The notes under the pieces are model-generated. The model ran no database searches. It was not told the origin of the DNA and saw only the letters and a list, made by a program, of their open reading frames with translations. Both the position numbers and the translations under genes were made by a program. A stretch of DNA of 64,000 nt from an uncultured Treponema sp. Lineage in GTDB: Bacteria; Spirochaetota; Spirochaetia; Treponematales; Treponemataceae. Below, one piece after another: positions 43,022-51,368 of the stretch (position 1 is its first letter; every line of letters begins with the position of its first letter). The DNA lies in NCBI GenBank assembly GCA_900319625.1, contig ONPD01000012.1, forward strand, positions 36,502 to 100,501, in the 5' to 3' direction.

Positions 43022-44398
43022 ATGGAAGCAGAAGAGCAGGTAGTTAGTCAGACTCAGGTTCAGGTTGCAGAAAAAGAGCAGAAAGATAATGCTACTGTCA
43101 TAGATTTTAAGATGGTAACATTCTCTCTTGCTGACAGGGATTATTCTCTTGATATTATGCACGTCAAGGAGATTGTAAAGGCGGACAGGTTTACCTTTGT
43201 TCCGAATACATTGCCATTTGTGCGCGGTGTATACAATCTTCGTGGTGAAATTATTCCGATTCTTGATTTGCGAATATTCTTCGGAATTGATGTTTCTGAC
43301 AGAAGCGGTAAGAAACTTGAGAATATCATCATTCTGTCTGTAGAAGATCAGAAATTTGGTGTTATTGTTGATAAAATTGATAAGGTTGTTGGAATCCAGA
43401 AGAGTACAATCCAGCCGCCTCATCCTTTATTCGGTGATATTAACGTTAAGTATATTGATGGTGTTGTAGAAGCAAATAATCATCTTTATGTACTTCTTGA
43501 TATTACCCGTATTTTTTCCGGAAAAGAGGCTTTGGAAAATGTTCAGCGTCCAAAGCCGACATATATTCCTCCGGAAAGAAATCCAAAGCCTGTAGAAAAG
43601 AAGGCAGAAGCTGGCGGTGAAACAAAAACTGCTGCAAAAGCTGAAGAAAAGAAACAGAGTGAGACAGACGAAAAAGAATTTAAATTCATCGTTGAATCTC
43701 TTGCAAATTATAAGAAATTCTATGTTACATCAGTTAATGAATCATGGGTTCGTCACCGCTTTTCTGAATGGAAGAAGGCTGGCAAATCTCAGATTCAGAA
43801 TGACCTTGAAGCAGAACAGTTTCTTACATCTTTCTGGTCAACCTGTACCGGAAAGTGGTGGACAAAAGAATTTGCAGATTCTGTTGAAAAACTTCTTCCG
43901 GATAACTCTGCAAAGCAGATTATTGTATGGAATCCTGGTTGTGGAAAGGGTATGGAATCTTATTCTCTTGCCTGTATTCTTCATCACAGGTATCCAAAAA
44001 GCAAAATCCGCGTTTATGCACAGGATGTTGACCTGCTGACAGTTTCAAATGCAGCAATGATGAATATTCCTGCGGAATTAGCTGACGATTGGTATAGTTC
44101 TTATTTGACAAAAAAAGCAAATGGGGAATATACTTTTAATCAGGACATAAAAGACAGCATTATGTTTGAGTATCATGACTGTAAGAATACAAATGCCCTT
44201 CCAATGATAGACATTGTATTTGCAAGAGATATTCTTTCATTGCTTGATGAGGCTTCCCAGAATACTGTAGTTACAGATTTCCAGGAGAAGTTGAAAGGAA
44301 ACGGAATTGCCATTATTGGAGAAAATGAAGCTATGCCGGAATCCTTTAGATTTGGTGAGAATACAGTTGGTGCGCTTGTAGCATACAATAAAGATTAA
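43022..44398 (+). CDS. cheW: CheW-CheR-like fusion protein
   Basis: The 458-residue protein has an N-terminal CheW domain (about 25-175; FSLADRDYSLDIMHVKEIV, RGVYNLRGEIIPILDLR, GVIVDKIDKVV), a Lys/Glu/Ala linker (180-220) and a CheR-like methyltransferase domain (225-458). The CheR part keeps VWNPGCGKGMESYSLACI, AQDVDLLTVSNAA and DIVFARDILSLLDEASQ, related to the SAM loop and later motifs of CheR, but with GKGMES where CheR has STGEEP. Enzyme activity is uncertain; a structural role in the array is likely. It follows cheA by 12 bases with GGAG. Confidence 0.9.
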   Translation: MEAEEQVVSQTQVQVAEKEQKDNATVIDFKMVTFSLADRDYSLDIMHVKEIVKADRFTFVPNTLPFVRGVYNLRGEIIPILDLRIFFGIDVSDRSGKKLENIIILSVEDQKFGVIVDKIDKVVGIQKSTIQPPHPLFGDINVKYIDGVVEANNHLYVLLDITRIFSGKEALENVQRPKPTYIPPERNPKPVEKKAEAGGETKTAAKAEEKKQSETDEKEFKFIVESLANYKKFYVTSVNESWVRHRFSEWKKAGKSQIQNDLEAEQFLTSFWSTCTGKWWTKEFADSVEKLLPDNSAKQIIVWNPGCGKGMESYSLACILHHRYPKSKIRVYAQDVDLLTVSNAAMMNIPAELADDWYSSYLTKKANGEYTFNQDIKDSIMFEYHDCKNTNALPMIDIVFARDILSLLDEASQNTVVTDFQEKLKGNGIAIIGENEAMPESFRFGENTVGALVAYNKD

Positions 44399-44408
44399 GG
44401 AGATAGAA

Positions 44409-44891
44409 ATGCGAGTTGAGTATATTAATCCGTTTGTCGAGACTTCTTTTCGTATTTTACAGGAAGTTTTGGGTGGTGCAGAAGTAAAGCGAGGCGATTT
44501 ATATTTAAAATCAACCGCAATGCCAGTTATGGGTGTTGCAGCTTTAGTTGGTCTTGCAGGCGATGTTGAAGGTCGTGTTCTTTTTGACATGACAATGGAA
44601 ACAGCATTGAACATTGCTTCTGCGATGAACGGCGAAACTTTGGCACAATTTGATGATTTGGCAAAAGCTACAATCAGTGAGCTGGCAAATCTTATCACTG
44701 CACAGGCTGTAACAAAACTGCATGAACTTGGATTTAAGTTCGACTTGACTCCGCCGGCTTTGTTCATCGGTCAGAAGATGGAGATTGCGGCATTGGGAGG
44801 AACAACAGACAGTGTAGAAGCTCTTATTGTTCCTTTAATTTCACACTGCGGTAAGATTGAAGTAAACGTTTCTATCAGGGAACGCGCATAA
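44409..44891 (+). CDS. cheX: CheX, CheY-P phosphatase
   Basis: The 160-residue protein resets CheY by removing phosphate. The CheC/CheX/FliY motif ExxN is present in ISELANLITAQAV near residue 98. The start (VEYINPFVETSFRILQEVLG) and the beta-strand set GVAALVGLAGDVEGRVLFDM are typical. CheX dimers are known from spirochaetes, which lack CheZ. It lies 10 bases after the CheW-CheR gene with GGAG before ATG 44409. Confidence 0.95.
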   Translation: MRVEYINPFVETSFRILQEVLGGAEVKRGDLYLKSTAMPVMGVAALVGLAGDVEGRVLFDMTMETALNIASAMNGETLAQFDDLAKATISELANLITAQAVTKLHELGFKFDLTPPALFIGQKMEIAALGGTTDSVEALIVPLISHCGKIEVNVSIRERA

Positions 44892-44911
44892 ATTAGCACG
44901 AGGAGTAAAAT

Positions 44912-45346
44912 ATGAAAACAACACAAGATTATCCTACAATTAATGAGCGTCCTCCTGAGGGCCGTAAAGATGACGGAACATCATACAGAGTTCTGATTGT
45001 TGACGACTCTATGTTCGTTGCAAAGCAGCTTGGACAGATTCTTACCAGTGAAGGTTATGAAGTTGTTGCAACTGCAGGTGATGGACAGGATGGCGTTAAT
45101 AAATATAAGGAACTTTGCCCGAATGTTGACCTCGTAACAATGGATATCACTATGCCTAAGATGGATGGTATTACAGCTCTTGAGCAGATTGTTGCTTTTG
45201 ATAAAAATGCAAAGGTAGTAATGGTCAGCGCTCTTGGTAAAGAGGAACTTGTAAAGAAATCCTTGATGGTTGGTGCAAAGAGCTATATTATCAAGCCTTT
45301 GGATCGCAAAAAGGTTCTTGAAAGAATCTCTAAGGTTCTGTCTTAG
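44912..45346 (+). CDS. cheY: Chemotaxis response regulator CheY
   Basis: The 144-residue single-domain regulator binds the flagellar switch when phosphorylated. VLIVDDSMFVAKQL gives the acidic pocket, LVTMDITMPKMDG holds the phosphorylated Asp, VSALGKEE the Thr/Ser position and KSYIIKPLDRKKV the conserved Lys. An N-terminal extension of about 22 residues (KTTQDYPTINERPPEG) precedes the fold, which is unusual for CheY. GAGGAG precedes ATG 44912. Confidence 0.95.
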   Translation: MKTTQDYPTINERPPEGRKDDGTSYRVLIVDDSMFVAKQLGQILTSEGYEVVATAGDGQDGVNKYKELCPNVDLVTMDITMPKMDGITALEQIVAFDKNAKVVMVSALGKEELVKKSLMVGAKSYIIKPLDRKKVLERISKVLS

Positions 45347-45365
45347 TTCTTAAGACTGTATTAAA

Positions 45366-45390
45366 GCCGGTGGTAAAAAGCCGGTTTTTA
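45366..45390 (+). terminator. Weak Rho-independent terminator after cheY
   Basis: GCCGGT (45366-45371) can pair with GCCGGT (45380-45385), giving four G-C pairs with G-U ends, followed by TTTTTA. It lies about 20 bases after the cheY stop. Confidence 0.5.
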
Positions 45391-45392
45391 GT

Positions 45393-46160
45393 TTATTCGG
45401 TCTCTAATTTATATCCGTCTGGAACTTTTGAAATACGATAGTTGCAGACGGATGATTTTTTTATTGATGAACGAAGCTTCGAAATAAGTACAGAAAGACT
45501 TGCTTCCGAAATTTCAGCTTTTTCTTCTGAATAATATTTTTGAATTTGGGCCGCAGATAAGATCTTGTTTTTGTGTTCATATAGAATTTTCAAAAGTACA
45601 TAAAGATTGTCAGGAAGTTTCAGTTCATCTTGTAAATTAAATATTGAATCAGAAAAAGATCCTGCGGATAGAAGATTTTCAGAAATGTAATCTGTGCATA
45701 ATTGCTTTGGAAATGGCTTTGGAGGCTGCATAAGTTTTATATAAGGCTTAAATTCAGCTGACTCTATAAAATCATTTACAAGAACTAAAATTTTCTGGAT
45801 TTCTTCAAATGGCGGAATATAACGCTGCTCATCTGCTATAAATTTTTTTGTCTCATCATAATTGATAAAGGCTTCCCAGACATTTAATCTGGCCCCTTCG
45901 CCTATACAAGGATCGTTATAATAAATCACAGGCATAAAAATCTTTTGTTCATAAAGCGATTCGTATGGACTTTTACTAATAAGGTGATTTTCTAAAGTAT
46001 AATCAAGAATTGCTAAATCTGGGGGACATTTTGAATTGTACAAGGTGTTCAGGTAGGATGTGTAGGTTGAAAATAGAATACAGTTATGACCTTTTTTTTC
46101 AATCCTGTAGGCCAAAAAGCGGAAAACATCTGGTTGTGTTGAACAGATAAAGATATTCAT
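45393..46160 (-). CDS. Response-regulator-like protein with a C-terminal winged helix
   Basis: The 255-residue protein has an N-terminal receiver-like domain (NIFICSTQPDVFRFL; acidic site DLAILDYTLE) and a C-terminal OmpR/PhoB-type wHTH (about 175-255; LYVLLKILYEHKNKILSAAQIQKYY, SVLISKLRSSIKK, ISKVPDGYKLE). The receiver lacks the N-terminal acidic pair of true phospho-receivers (here STQ), so phosphorylation is doubtful. No histidine kinase gene is adjacent. It is divergent from the chromate-transporter pair, and might regulate it; this is a guess. Confidence 0.75.
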   Translation of the reverse strand: MNIFICSTQPDVFRFLAYRIEKKGHNCILFSTYTSYLNTLYNSKCPPDLAILDYTLENHLISKSPYESLYEQKIFMPVIYYNDPCIGEGARLNVWEAFINYDETKKFIADEQRYIPPFEEIQKILVLVNDFIESAEFKPYIKLMQPPKPFPKQLCTDYISENLLSAGSFSDSIFNLQDELKLPDNLYVLLKILYEHKNKILSAAQIQKYYSEEKAEISEASLSVLISKLRSSIKKSSVCNYRISKVPDGYKLETE

Positions 46161-46213
46161 AATTTCTGTCTGAATGATAAACTAAAACAAAAAAAAGTTG
46201 TAGAATTATATCA

Positions 46214-46810
46214 ATGAAAAAGAATATTATTCTTGAATTATTAGATTTATATTTTGCATTTGTAAAAATCGGGACATTTACTATTGGCGGCGGACTTGCA
46301 ATGATGCCTATGCTGAAAAGGGAACTGATTGATTCCCGGGGCTGGATTACGGAAGATGAGCTTATTGATTATTATGCGGTAGGTCAGAGTACGCCCGGAA
46401 TTATTGCTGTTAATGTTTCAACTTTCGTTGGATATAAGAGAGCTGGATTAATCGGTGGAATTATCGGAACTCTTGGAATGGTAACTCCTTCTTTTGTGAT
46501 TATTATGCTGCTGGCTCAGTTTATAAATTCTGTTTCAGATCATCCTGTGGCACAAAAGGCTTTGAAGGGAATTAACGTTGCTGTTGCAGCTTTGCTTACC
46601 CATGTTGTATACAGCTTTTCAAAAAAGACAATCAAAACGCCGGTAAGCTTTATTTTTATGATGATTTCTTTCCTATGCGTTGGCCTGCTTAAGCTGCCTT
46701 CTTACATTGTCATCTTGGGAGCCATAGCTATTGCATCTTGTGGAGTCTTTGTCCGTGCAAGGCAGCTTAAGAATCATAATCATCCTGAAAAAAAAGAGGA
46801 AGAAGAATGA
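46214..46810 (+). CDS. Chromate transporter (CHR family), first half
   Basis: The 198-residue protein is one domain of the CHR family: FVKIGTFTIGGGLAMMPMLKREL, the motif YYAVGQSTPGIIAVNVSTFVGY, and about five further membrane helices. Short CHR proteins work as pairs of opposite topology. The partner overlaps by four bases (ATGA). They export chromate or import a similar oxyanion; the natural substrate here is unknown. TAGAAT (46201-46206) lies seven bases before the ATG, suggesting a leaderless start. Confidence 0.88.
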   Translation: MKKNIILELLDLYFAFVKIGTFTIGGGLAMMPMLKRELIDSRGWITEDELIDYYAVGQSTPGIIAVNVSTFVGYKRAGLIGGIIGTLGMVTPSFVIIMLLAQFINSVSDHPVAQKALKGINVAVAALLTHVVYSFSKKTIKTPVSFIFMMISFLCVGLLKLPSYIVILGAIAIASCGVFVRARQLKNHNHPEKKEEEE

Positions 46811-47394
46811 GTATTTTTGCACTTTTCTGTACTTTTTTTTATATAGGCCTTTTTACGATTGGCGGTGGGGTAGTTGCCCTTACCCTTATGCAGCAGACGA
46901 TTGTTGACAGGGGAATTATTGATTCTCAGACCTTTTATAATATGGTGGCAATTTCTGAATCTACGCCGGGGCCTCTTGGAATCAATATGGCGACATACAT
47001 AGGATACAATTTGTATGGAGTGCCGGGCGGGATTATTGCAACGGCTGGCGAGGTTCTGCCATCTTTAATCTGCATTATCATAATTGCGCACTTTTTGAAA
47101 AAGTTCAGCGATAATATTTATGTGAAAGGAACGCTGGCTTTTTTGCGGCCGGTGAGTACGGGACTTGTACTTCTGCCATTTTTGCAGATTTTTGTATTTG
47201 CACTTTTAAATCTGCCGGGCAGCGGATTTTCAGGATTACGAGAGGCATTTTCTTCGCAGGAAAGTTTTCTTGCACTTTTTAACTGGATAAATATTGCGGC
47301 TTATGCCATTTTTACTTTTATCTTTTTCCGTTTTAAGCCTCATCCTATTTTTGTGATTATTGCAGGCGCCCTTTTTGGAATTATATTTTTGTAG
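46807..47394 (+). CDS. Chromate transporter (CHR family), second half
   Basis: The 195-residue partner has FYIGLFTIGGGVVALTLMQQTIVDRG and ISESTPGPLGINMATYIGYNLYG, with several membrane helices. It overlaps the first half by four bases, which indicates coupled translation in equal amounts, as expected for a heterodimeric transporter. Confidence 0.88.
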   Translation: MSIFALFCTFFYIGLFTIGGGVVALTLMQQTIVDRGIIDSQTFYNMVAISESTPGPLGINMATYIGYNLYGVPGGIIATAGEVLPSLICIIIIAHFLKKFSDNIYVKGTLAFLRPVSTGLVLLPFLQIFVFALLNLPGSGFSGLREAFSSQESFLALFNWINIAAYAIFTFIFFRFKPHPIFVIIAGALFGIIFL

Positions 47395-47408
47395 TTTTAT
47401 TGTTTTTG

Positions 47409-47417
47409 TGATAGAAT
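47409..47417 (+). promoter_or_regulatory. Extended -10 promoter of deoD
   Basis: TGATAGAAT fits an extended -10 and ends seven bases before ATG 47425. No ribosome site is present, which predicts a leaderless mRNA. Confidence 0.45.
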
Positions 47418-47424
47418 TAAATTT

Positions 47425-48129
47425 ATGAGTACACATATTAACGCACCTGAAGGTGCAATCGCAGATAAGGTATTGTTACCTGGAGATCCCTTGCGTGCAA
47501 AGTTTATTGCTGAAAATTTTTTGGAAGACGCAAAGTGCTATAATGAAGTTCGCGGAATGTTTGGATTTACCGGAACTTATAAAGGAGTTAAGGTTTCTGT
47601 TCAGGGAACCGGAATGGGACAGCCGTCACTTTCTATTTATGCTCACGAACTCTTTCAGTTTTATAATGTTCAGAAGGCTATTCGAATTGGAACCTGTGGT
47701 TCTATGAATAAAGATGTTCATGTCCGCGACATTGTTTTGGGAAGTGCTGCCTGCACTAATTCTTCTTTGCAGGAAGCTCGCTTTGGAAGTGTCCGCTTTG
47801 CTCCGGTTCCTGATTTTCAGCTTCTGGATAAGGCATATCACCGGGCAAAGGATTCTGGTATGAAGGTTCATGTAGGTCCTCTTTTTTCATCTGACCGTTT
47901 TTATGATGATAAGGCGACCTGGAAGCTTATGGCTCAGTACGGAGCTATCGGAATTGAAATGGAAGCTGCCGAGCTTTATACTCTTGCGGCTCAGTTCAAC
48001 CGCAAGGCTCTTACAATCTGTACTATAAGCGACAGTATGGTAAGTGATGAAAAAGAAACTACAGCGGAAGAAAGACAGAATTCTTTTAAAGAAATGATGA
48101 TTCTTGCGCTTGATACTATAATTGCATAA
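47425..48129 (+). CDS. deoD: Purine-nucleoside phosphorylase, DeoD type
   Basis: The 234-residue enzyme splits purine nucleosides with phosphate. Motifs are STHINAPEGAIADKVLLPGDP, YNEVRGMFGFTGTYKG, GMGQPSLSIYAHEL, IRIGTCGSM, IEMEAAELYTLA near residue 180, and TISDSMV with the catalytic Asp near 204. Length is normal for hexameric DeoD. It stands 18 bases before the nucleotidyltransferase gene. Confidence 0.96.
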   Translation: MSTHINAPEGAIADKVLLPGDPLRAKFIAENFLEDAKCYNEVRGMFGFTGTYKGVKVSVQGTGMGQPSLSIYAHELFQFYNVQKAIRIGTCGSMNKDVHVRDIVLGSAACTNSSLQEARFGSVRFAPVPDFQLLDKAYHRAKDSGMKVHVGPLFSSDRFYDDKATWKLMAQYGAIGIEMEAAELYTLAAQFNRKALTICTISDSMVSDEKETTAEERQNSFKEMMILALDTIIA

Positions 48130-48147
48130 TAAAAAAGGAAAAAAACT

Positions 48148-49056
48148 ATGAAACCAACATTGTTAGTTCTTGCAGCCGGAATGGGAAGCCGTTACGGTGG
48201 AGTTAAACAGATTGATGGAGTAGGCCTTCACGACGAATGCCTCCTTGATTTTGCAACTTTCGACGCCAAAAAAAGTGGCTTTGGTAAGGTTGTATTTATT
48301 ATCCGTAAAGATATTGAAGCTGACTTCAGAAGCCGTCTTTTTGACAGAATTGCAAAAAACTTTGATGCTGAATATGTTTTCCAGCAGCACGAAAGCCTTT
48401 TGACACCCCAGCAGATTGCAGATTCTACAGGCCGTGAAAAGCCATGGGGAACTGCTCACGCTGTTTTGTGTGCAGAAAAAGCTGTGAAAACTCCTTTTGC
48501 CGTAATTAACTCGGATGACTATTATGGTCGTCAGGCATTTGAAGTTCTTGGAAAATATCTTTCTGGAATTCCTGCTGATTCAACAGAACACGCAATTGTA
48601 GGTTATGTTCTTGGAAATACAATGAGCCGTAACGGTTCTGTTTCCCGCGGTGTATGTACCGTTAAAGATGATAAACTTGTTTCTATCGTAGAAAACCTTA
48701 AGATTTACTATGAAGGCGATAAAATCATTTCTGAAATTGACGGCGGAAAGAAAATTATGACTGGAAAAGAGTGGGTAAGCATGAATCTCTTTGGTTTCAG
48801 TCTCAAGGCTTTTGAAGAATTCCATACTTACTGGGATGACTTTATGAGCAAAAATTCTAAGGAGCCTAAAAAAGAAGCCCTTCTTCCTGTTGCCACAAGT
48901 GACATCATTGCTCACGGTAAGGGAATTGTAAAATTCTTTACTTCAGAAGAAAGCTGGTTTGGTATGACATATCCGGAAGACCGTCAGCTTGTAAAAGACG
49001 AAATTGCCGCAAAGATTAAGTCTGGTTATTATCCGGAGACTTTGTGGAATGCTTAA
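48148..49056 (+). CDS. Sugar nucleotidyltransferase family protein
   Basis: The 302-residue protein has the NTP-transferase loop LVLAAGMGSRYGGVKQID, the acidic strand INSDDYYGRQAF near residue 115 that binds metal, and GKEWVSMNLFGFS. It is a glycosyltransferase-A fold protein that would activate a sugar phosphate with NTP. Because it overlaps manA by eight bases, mannose-1-phosphate is a sensible guess, but the protein is not the usual ManC or GlmU. AAAGGAAAAA precedes the ATG. Confidence 0.8.
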   Translation: MKPTLLVLAAGMGSRYGGVKQIDGVGLHDECLLDFATFDAKKSGFGKVVFIIRKDIEADFRSRLFDRIAKNFDAEYVFQQHESLLTPQQIADSTGREKPWGTAHAVLCAEKAVKTPFAVINSDDYYGRQAFEVLGKYLSGIPADSTEHAIVGYVLGNTMSRNGSVSRGVCTVKDDKLVSIVENLKIYYEGDKIISEIDGGKKIMTGKEWVSMNLFGFSLKAFEEFHTYWDDFMSKNSKEPKKEALLPVATSDIIAHGKGIVKFFTSEESWFGMTYPEDRQLVKDEIAAKIKSGYYPETLWNA

Positions 49057-49861
49057 GCTTAATCCTATAAAATCGGACAAGATTTGGGGCTACGAGCTCT
49101 GGATTGCATCTACGCACCCTAACGGCTGTCAGGAGGATTTTAAGTCCTTCTGCGGCGCTGACTATCCTCTTTTAGTTAAGGTGATTCAGGCGGATGATAC
49201 TCTTTCTGTTCAGATTCACCCGGATGATGATTTTGCAGTGCAGCTTGAAGGTGAAGGCAACCGCGGAAAAACTGAATGCTGGTATGTTCTTGATGCTGCG
49301 CCGGATGCAAAGCTCGTTTACGGATTGAAAGAGGGTGTTTCTCGCGATGAGCTCCGCCAGTCAATCGAAAAGAACGAACTTGAAAAATACCTGAGCTTTG
49401 TAAATGTTAAGCAGGGGGATTTTGTCTTCATTCCTGCGGGTACTGTTCACGCAATCGGCGGCGGCCTCCGTCTTATGGAAGTTCAGCAGTCCTGTGATTT
49501 GACTTACCGTTTTTATGACTGGGGGCGCGGCCGCGAAATCCACGTGGACAAGGCCCTTGCAGTTATAAAGGATAATAAAAACGAGCCTGCTGGTCCTTTT
49601 AAGTCTCCTTTTGAGTGCGAATATTTTTCTATAGAAAAGATTGATATAAAGGGCGGCTGGTCTGGTTTCTGCTCGGGTGATAAATCAAATCCGTCTGATG
49701 TGATGCTCTTGTATGTGCTTTCTTCGGAAAAAGCTGTAATCCGCAATGCCGGAGATAAGACTTCAAAAACAATCAGCGCAGAAGAGATTTATGCTGTTGC
49801 CCCTGGTGAGAAAATCACTATTGAAGGTAAGGCTCAAATCCTGAAAATCCGGGCAAAATAA
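49049..49861 (+). CDS. manA: Class I mannose-6-phosphate isomerase
   Basis: The 270-residue zinc enzyme links fructose-6-phosphate and mannose-6-phosphate. The start is ATG 49049, which overlaps the upstream stop; an earlier in-frame start would lie deeper in that gene. The zinc ligands appear in LSVQIHPDDDFA, KTECWYVL and AGTVHAIGGG, and QSCDLTYRFYDWGR follows. It is the short bacterial type (like B. subtilis ManA). Confidence 0.93.
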   Translation: MLKLNPIKSDKIWGYELWIASTHPNGCQEDFKSFCGADYPLLVKVIQADDTLSVQIHPDDDFAVQLEGEGNRGKTECWYVLDAAPDAKLVYGLKEGVSRDELRQSIEKNELEKYLSFVNVKQGDFVFIPAGTVHAIGGGLRLMEVQQSCDLTYRFYDWGRGREIHVDKALAVIKDNKNEPAGPFKSPFECEYFSIEKIDIKGGWSGFCSGDKSNPSDVMLLYVLSSEKAVIRNAGDKTSKTISAEEIYAVAPGEKITIEGKAQILKIRAK

Positions 49862-49901
49862 AGCTGAAAATCAGGCTCTTTTCACTGTCTTTTAAAATCA
49901 C

Positions 49902-50013
49902 TATAATATCACTTCCGAAGCCGGCAATTCCCGCCGGCTTTGCGACTGTTCGTGGTCCTTCCAGTCGTTAATTAAAACCAGGTCAATTCTTTATATTTTT
50001 TCGAGGTTATATT
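49902..50013 (+). promoter_or_regulatory. Structured leader of the queuosine-precursor transporter gene
   Basis: TATAAT (49902-49907) predicts a start near 49914. The leader then has a perfect 8-bp stem AAGCCGGC/GCCGGCTT (49918-49925 with 49933-49940) and a 6-bp stem CGACTG/CAGTCG (49943-49948 with 49962-49967). The loop of the latter has TGGT, which can pair with ACCA at 49977-49980, giving a pseudoknot. Such folds occur in preQ1 riboswitches, but the consensus is not matched. It could instead be a terminator for manA. Confidence 0.45.
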
Positions 50014-50703
50014 ATGCCTAATGAGTTACTGCTCATCACTTCTCTGGTTGTGTCTTACAGCCTTCTTTTAGGATTTTTCAAGCTTTTTGGAAAATCAGGT
50101 ATTTATGTCTGGCTTGGAATCTCTACAATCCTTGCAAACATCGAAGTAACGATTCTTGTAGTTGGTTTCGGAATGGAACAGACTCTTGGTAACACTCTTT
50201 TTGCTTCAACCTTCCTTGCAACAGACATCCTTAGTGAAGTTTACGGTAAAAAAGATTCTCAGAAGGGTGCCTTCATCGGAATTATGGTTCTTCTTGTATT
50301 TTTGTTCTTCTCTTTCTTCTGGCAGATTTATACTCCGTCAGAAAACGACTGGGCTATGCCTTTTGTAAAAGGTCTTTTTGGAAATACTCCACGTATGCTT
50401 CTTGCAAGTCTTCTTGGTTTTGCTGTTTCTGAATGTATCGACGTACATCTTTACCACAAAATCTGGGAATTGACAGAAAAGAAATCTGGAAATCACCTTG
50501 GCTTCCTCTGGATCAGAAATAACGGTTCAACTTTGATTTCTCAGTTTATCAATATCTTTATTTTCAACTTCGGTGCATTCTGGGCAATTTACGATATGAA
50601 GACTCTGGTTAGCATCACTCTTTCATGCTACGTGATTTATGTTTTCACATCTTTGCTTGATACACCATTTATCTATATTGCAAGAAAGATAAATAAACAG
50701 TAA
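50014..50703 (+). CDS. yhhQ: Queuosine precursor transporter, YhhQ family
   Basis: The 229-residue membrane protein has about six helices and YhhQ marks: ATDILSEVYGKKDSQKGAFIG near residue 70 and SQFINIFIFNFGAFW near 175. YhhQ imports preQ0/preQ1 for the tRNA base queuosine. CGAGG lies nine bases before ATG 50014. The structured leader suggests feedback control. Confidence 0.9.
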   Translation: MPNELLLITSLVVSYSLLLGFFKLFGKSGIYVWLGISTILANIEVTILVVGFGMEQTLGNTLFASTFLATDILSEVYGKKDSQKGAFIGIMVLLVFLFFSFFWQIYTPSENDWAMPFVKGLFGNTPRMLLASLLGFAVSECIDVHLYHKIWELTEKKSGNHLGFLWIRNNGSTLISQFINIFIFNFGAFWAIYDMKTLVSITLSCYVIYVFTSLLDTPFIYIARKINKQ

Positions 50704-50712
50704 ATTTTACTT

Positions 50713-51363
50713 ATGCTCTTATTCTTATTACTTTTGATGCCACTGACTCTGATTTTATTCCTTTATAAAAAGCCTTTGAGAACGGTTTTTCCTCTGATTT
50801 TCATAGGCTTTGCCTGCGGAATTCTTTTCTGCGGATTTAACGGATTTTTTATGTTCTCTCACAGAATTATTTATTATTCTTTTGCGAGAACATTCTTTTC
50901 TTTGTTCCTGAGTCAGACTCTGGTGCCAATTGTAGTATTATATGGACTCTTTTTTGCAATTTCGCACGATGAACTTGCTTATAAAACCGATGCCTTTGTT
51001 CCGCTTATCTTTACTTTCTATGCTATTTTTCTGCCATACATTGTGATAAGTGAAACTGAATCGGTTTATTCAGGTTTTGAGATTCTTTTGAAGCCGGCCC
51101 TTTACGGTTCTATGCTGGTTCTTCTTGGATTTTTGACATCCAGCCTTTTTACCGCTTTTTTTGATAAAGATGTGAAGAAGGCTGTGCTTTTGTCTTTAGT
51201 GGCTCTGGTATTTCTGGCAGGGCCGTCGGTTATCGAAAGCCTTTATTTTCTTTCATCTAATCTTTTTCTGGTATTTCTTACAAGTGGCATTTACGTTGGC
51301 TGCGTGCTTTTGTATCTCTTTTTTACAAAGATTGTATTTACAAAACTTTCAGAAAAAGCATAG
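50713..51363 (+). CDS. Polytopic membrane protein of unknown function
   Basis: The 216-residue protein is almost all hydrophobic, with about seven predicted helices, starting MLLFLLLLMPLTLILFLYKK. Few polar residues lie in the helices apart from ISHDELAYKTDAFV and VISETESVY. I do not recognise a family. It begins nine bases after yhhQ, so it is probably cotranscribed with it. Confidence 0.65.
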   Translation: MLLFLLLLMPLTLILFLYKKPLRTVFPLIFIGFACGILFCGFNGFFMFSHRIIYYSFARTFFSLFLSQTLVPIVVLYGLFFAISHDELAYKTDAFVPLIFTFYAIFLPYIVISETESVYSGFEILLKPALYGSMLVLLGFLTSSLFTAFFDKDVKKAVLLSLVALVFLAGPSVIESLYFLSSNLFLVFLTSGIYVGCVLLYLFFTKIVFTKLSEKA

Positions 51364-51368
51364 AAGTC

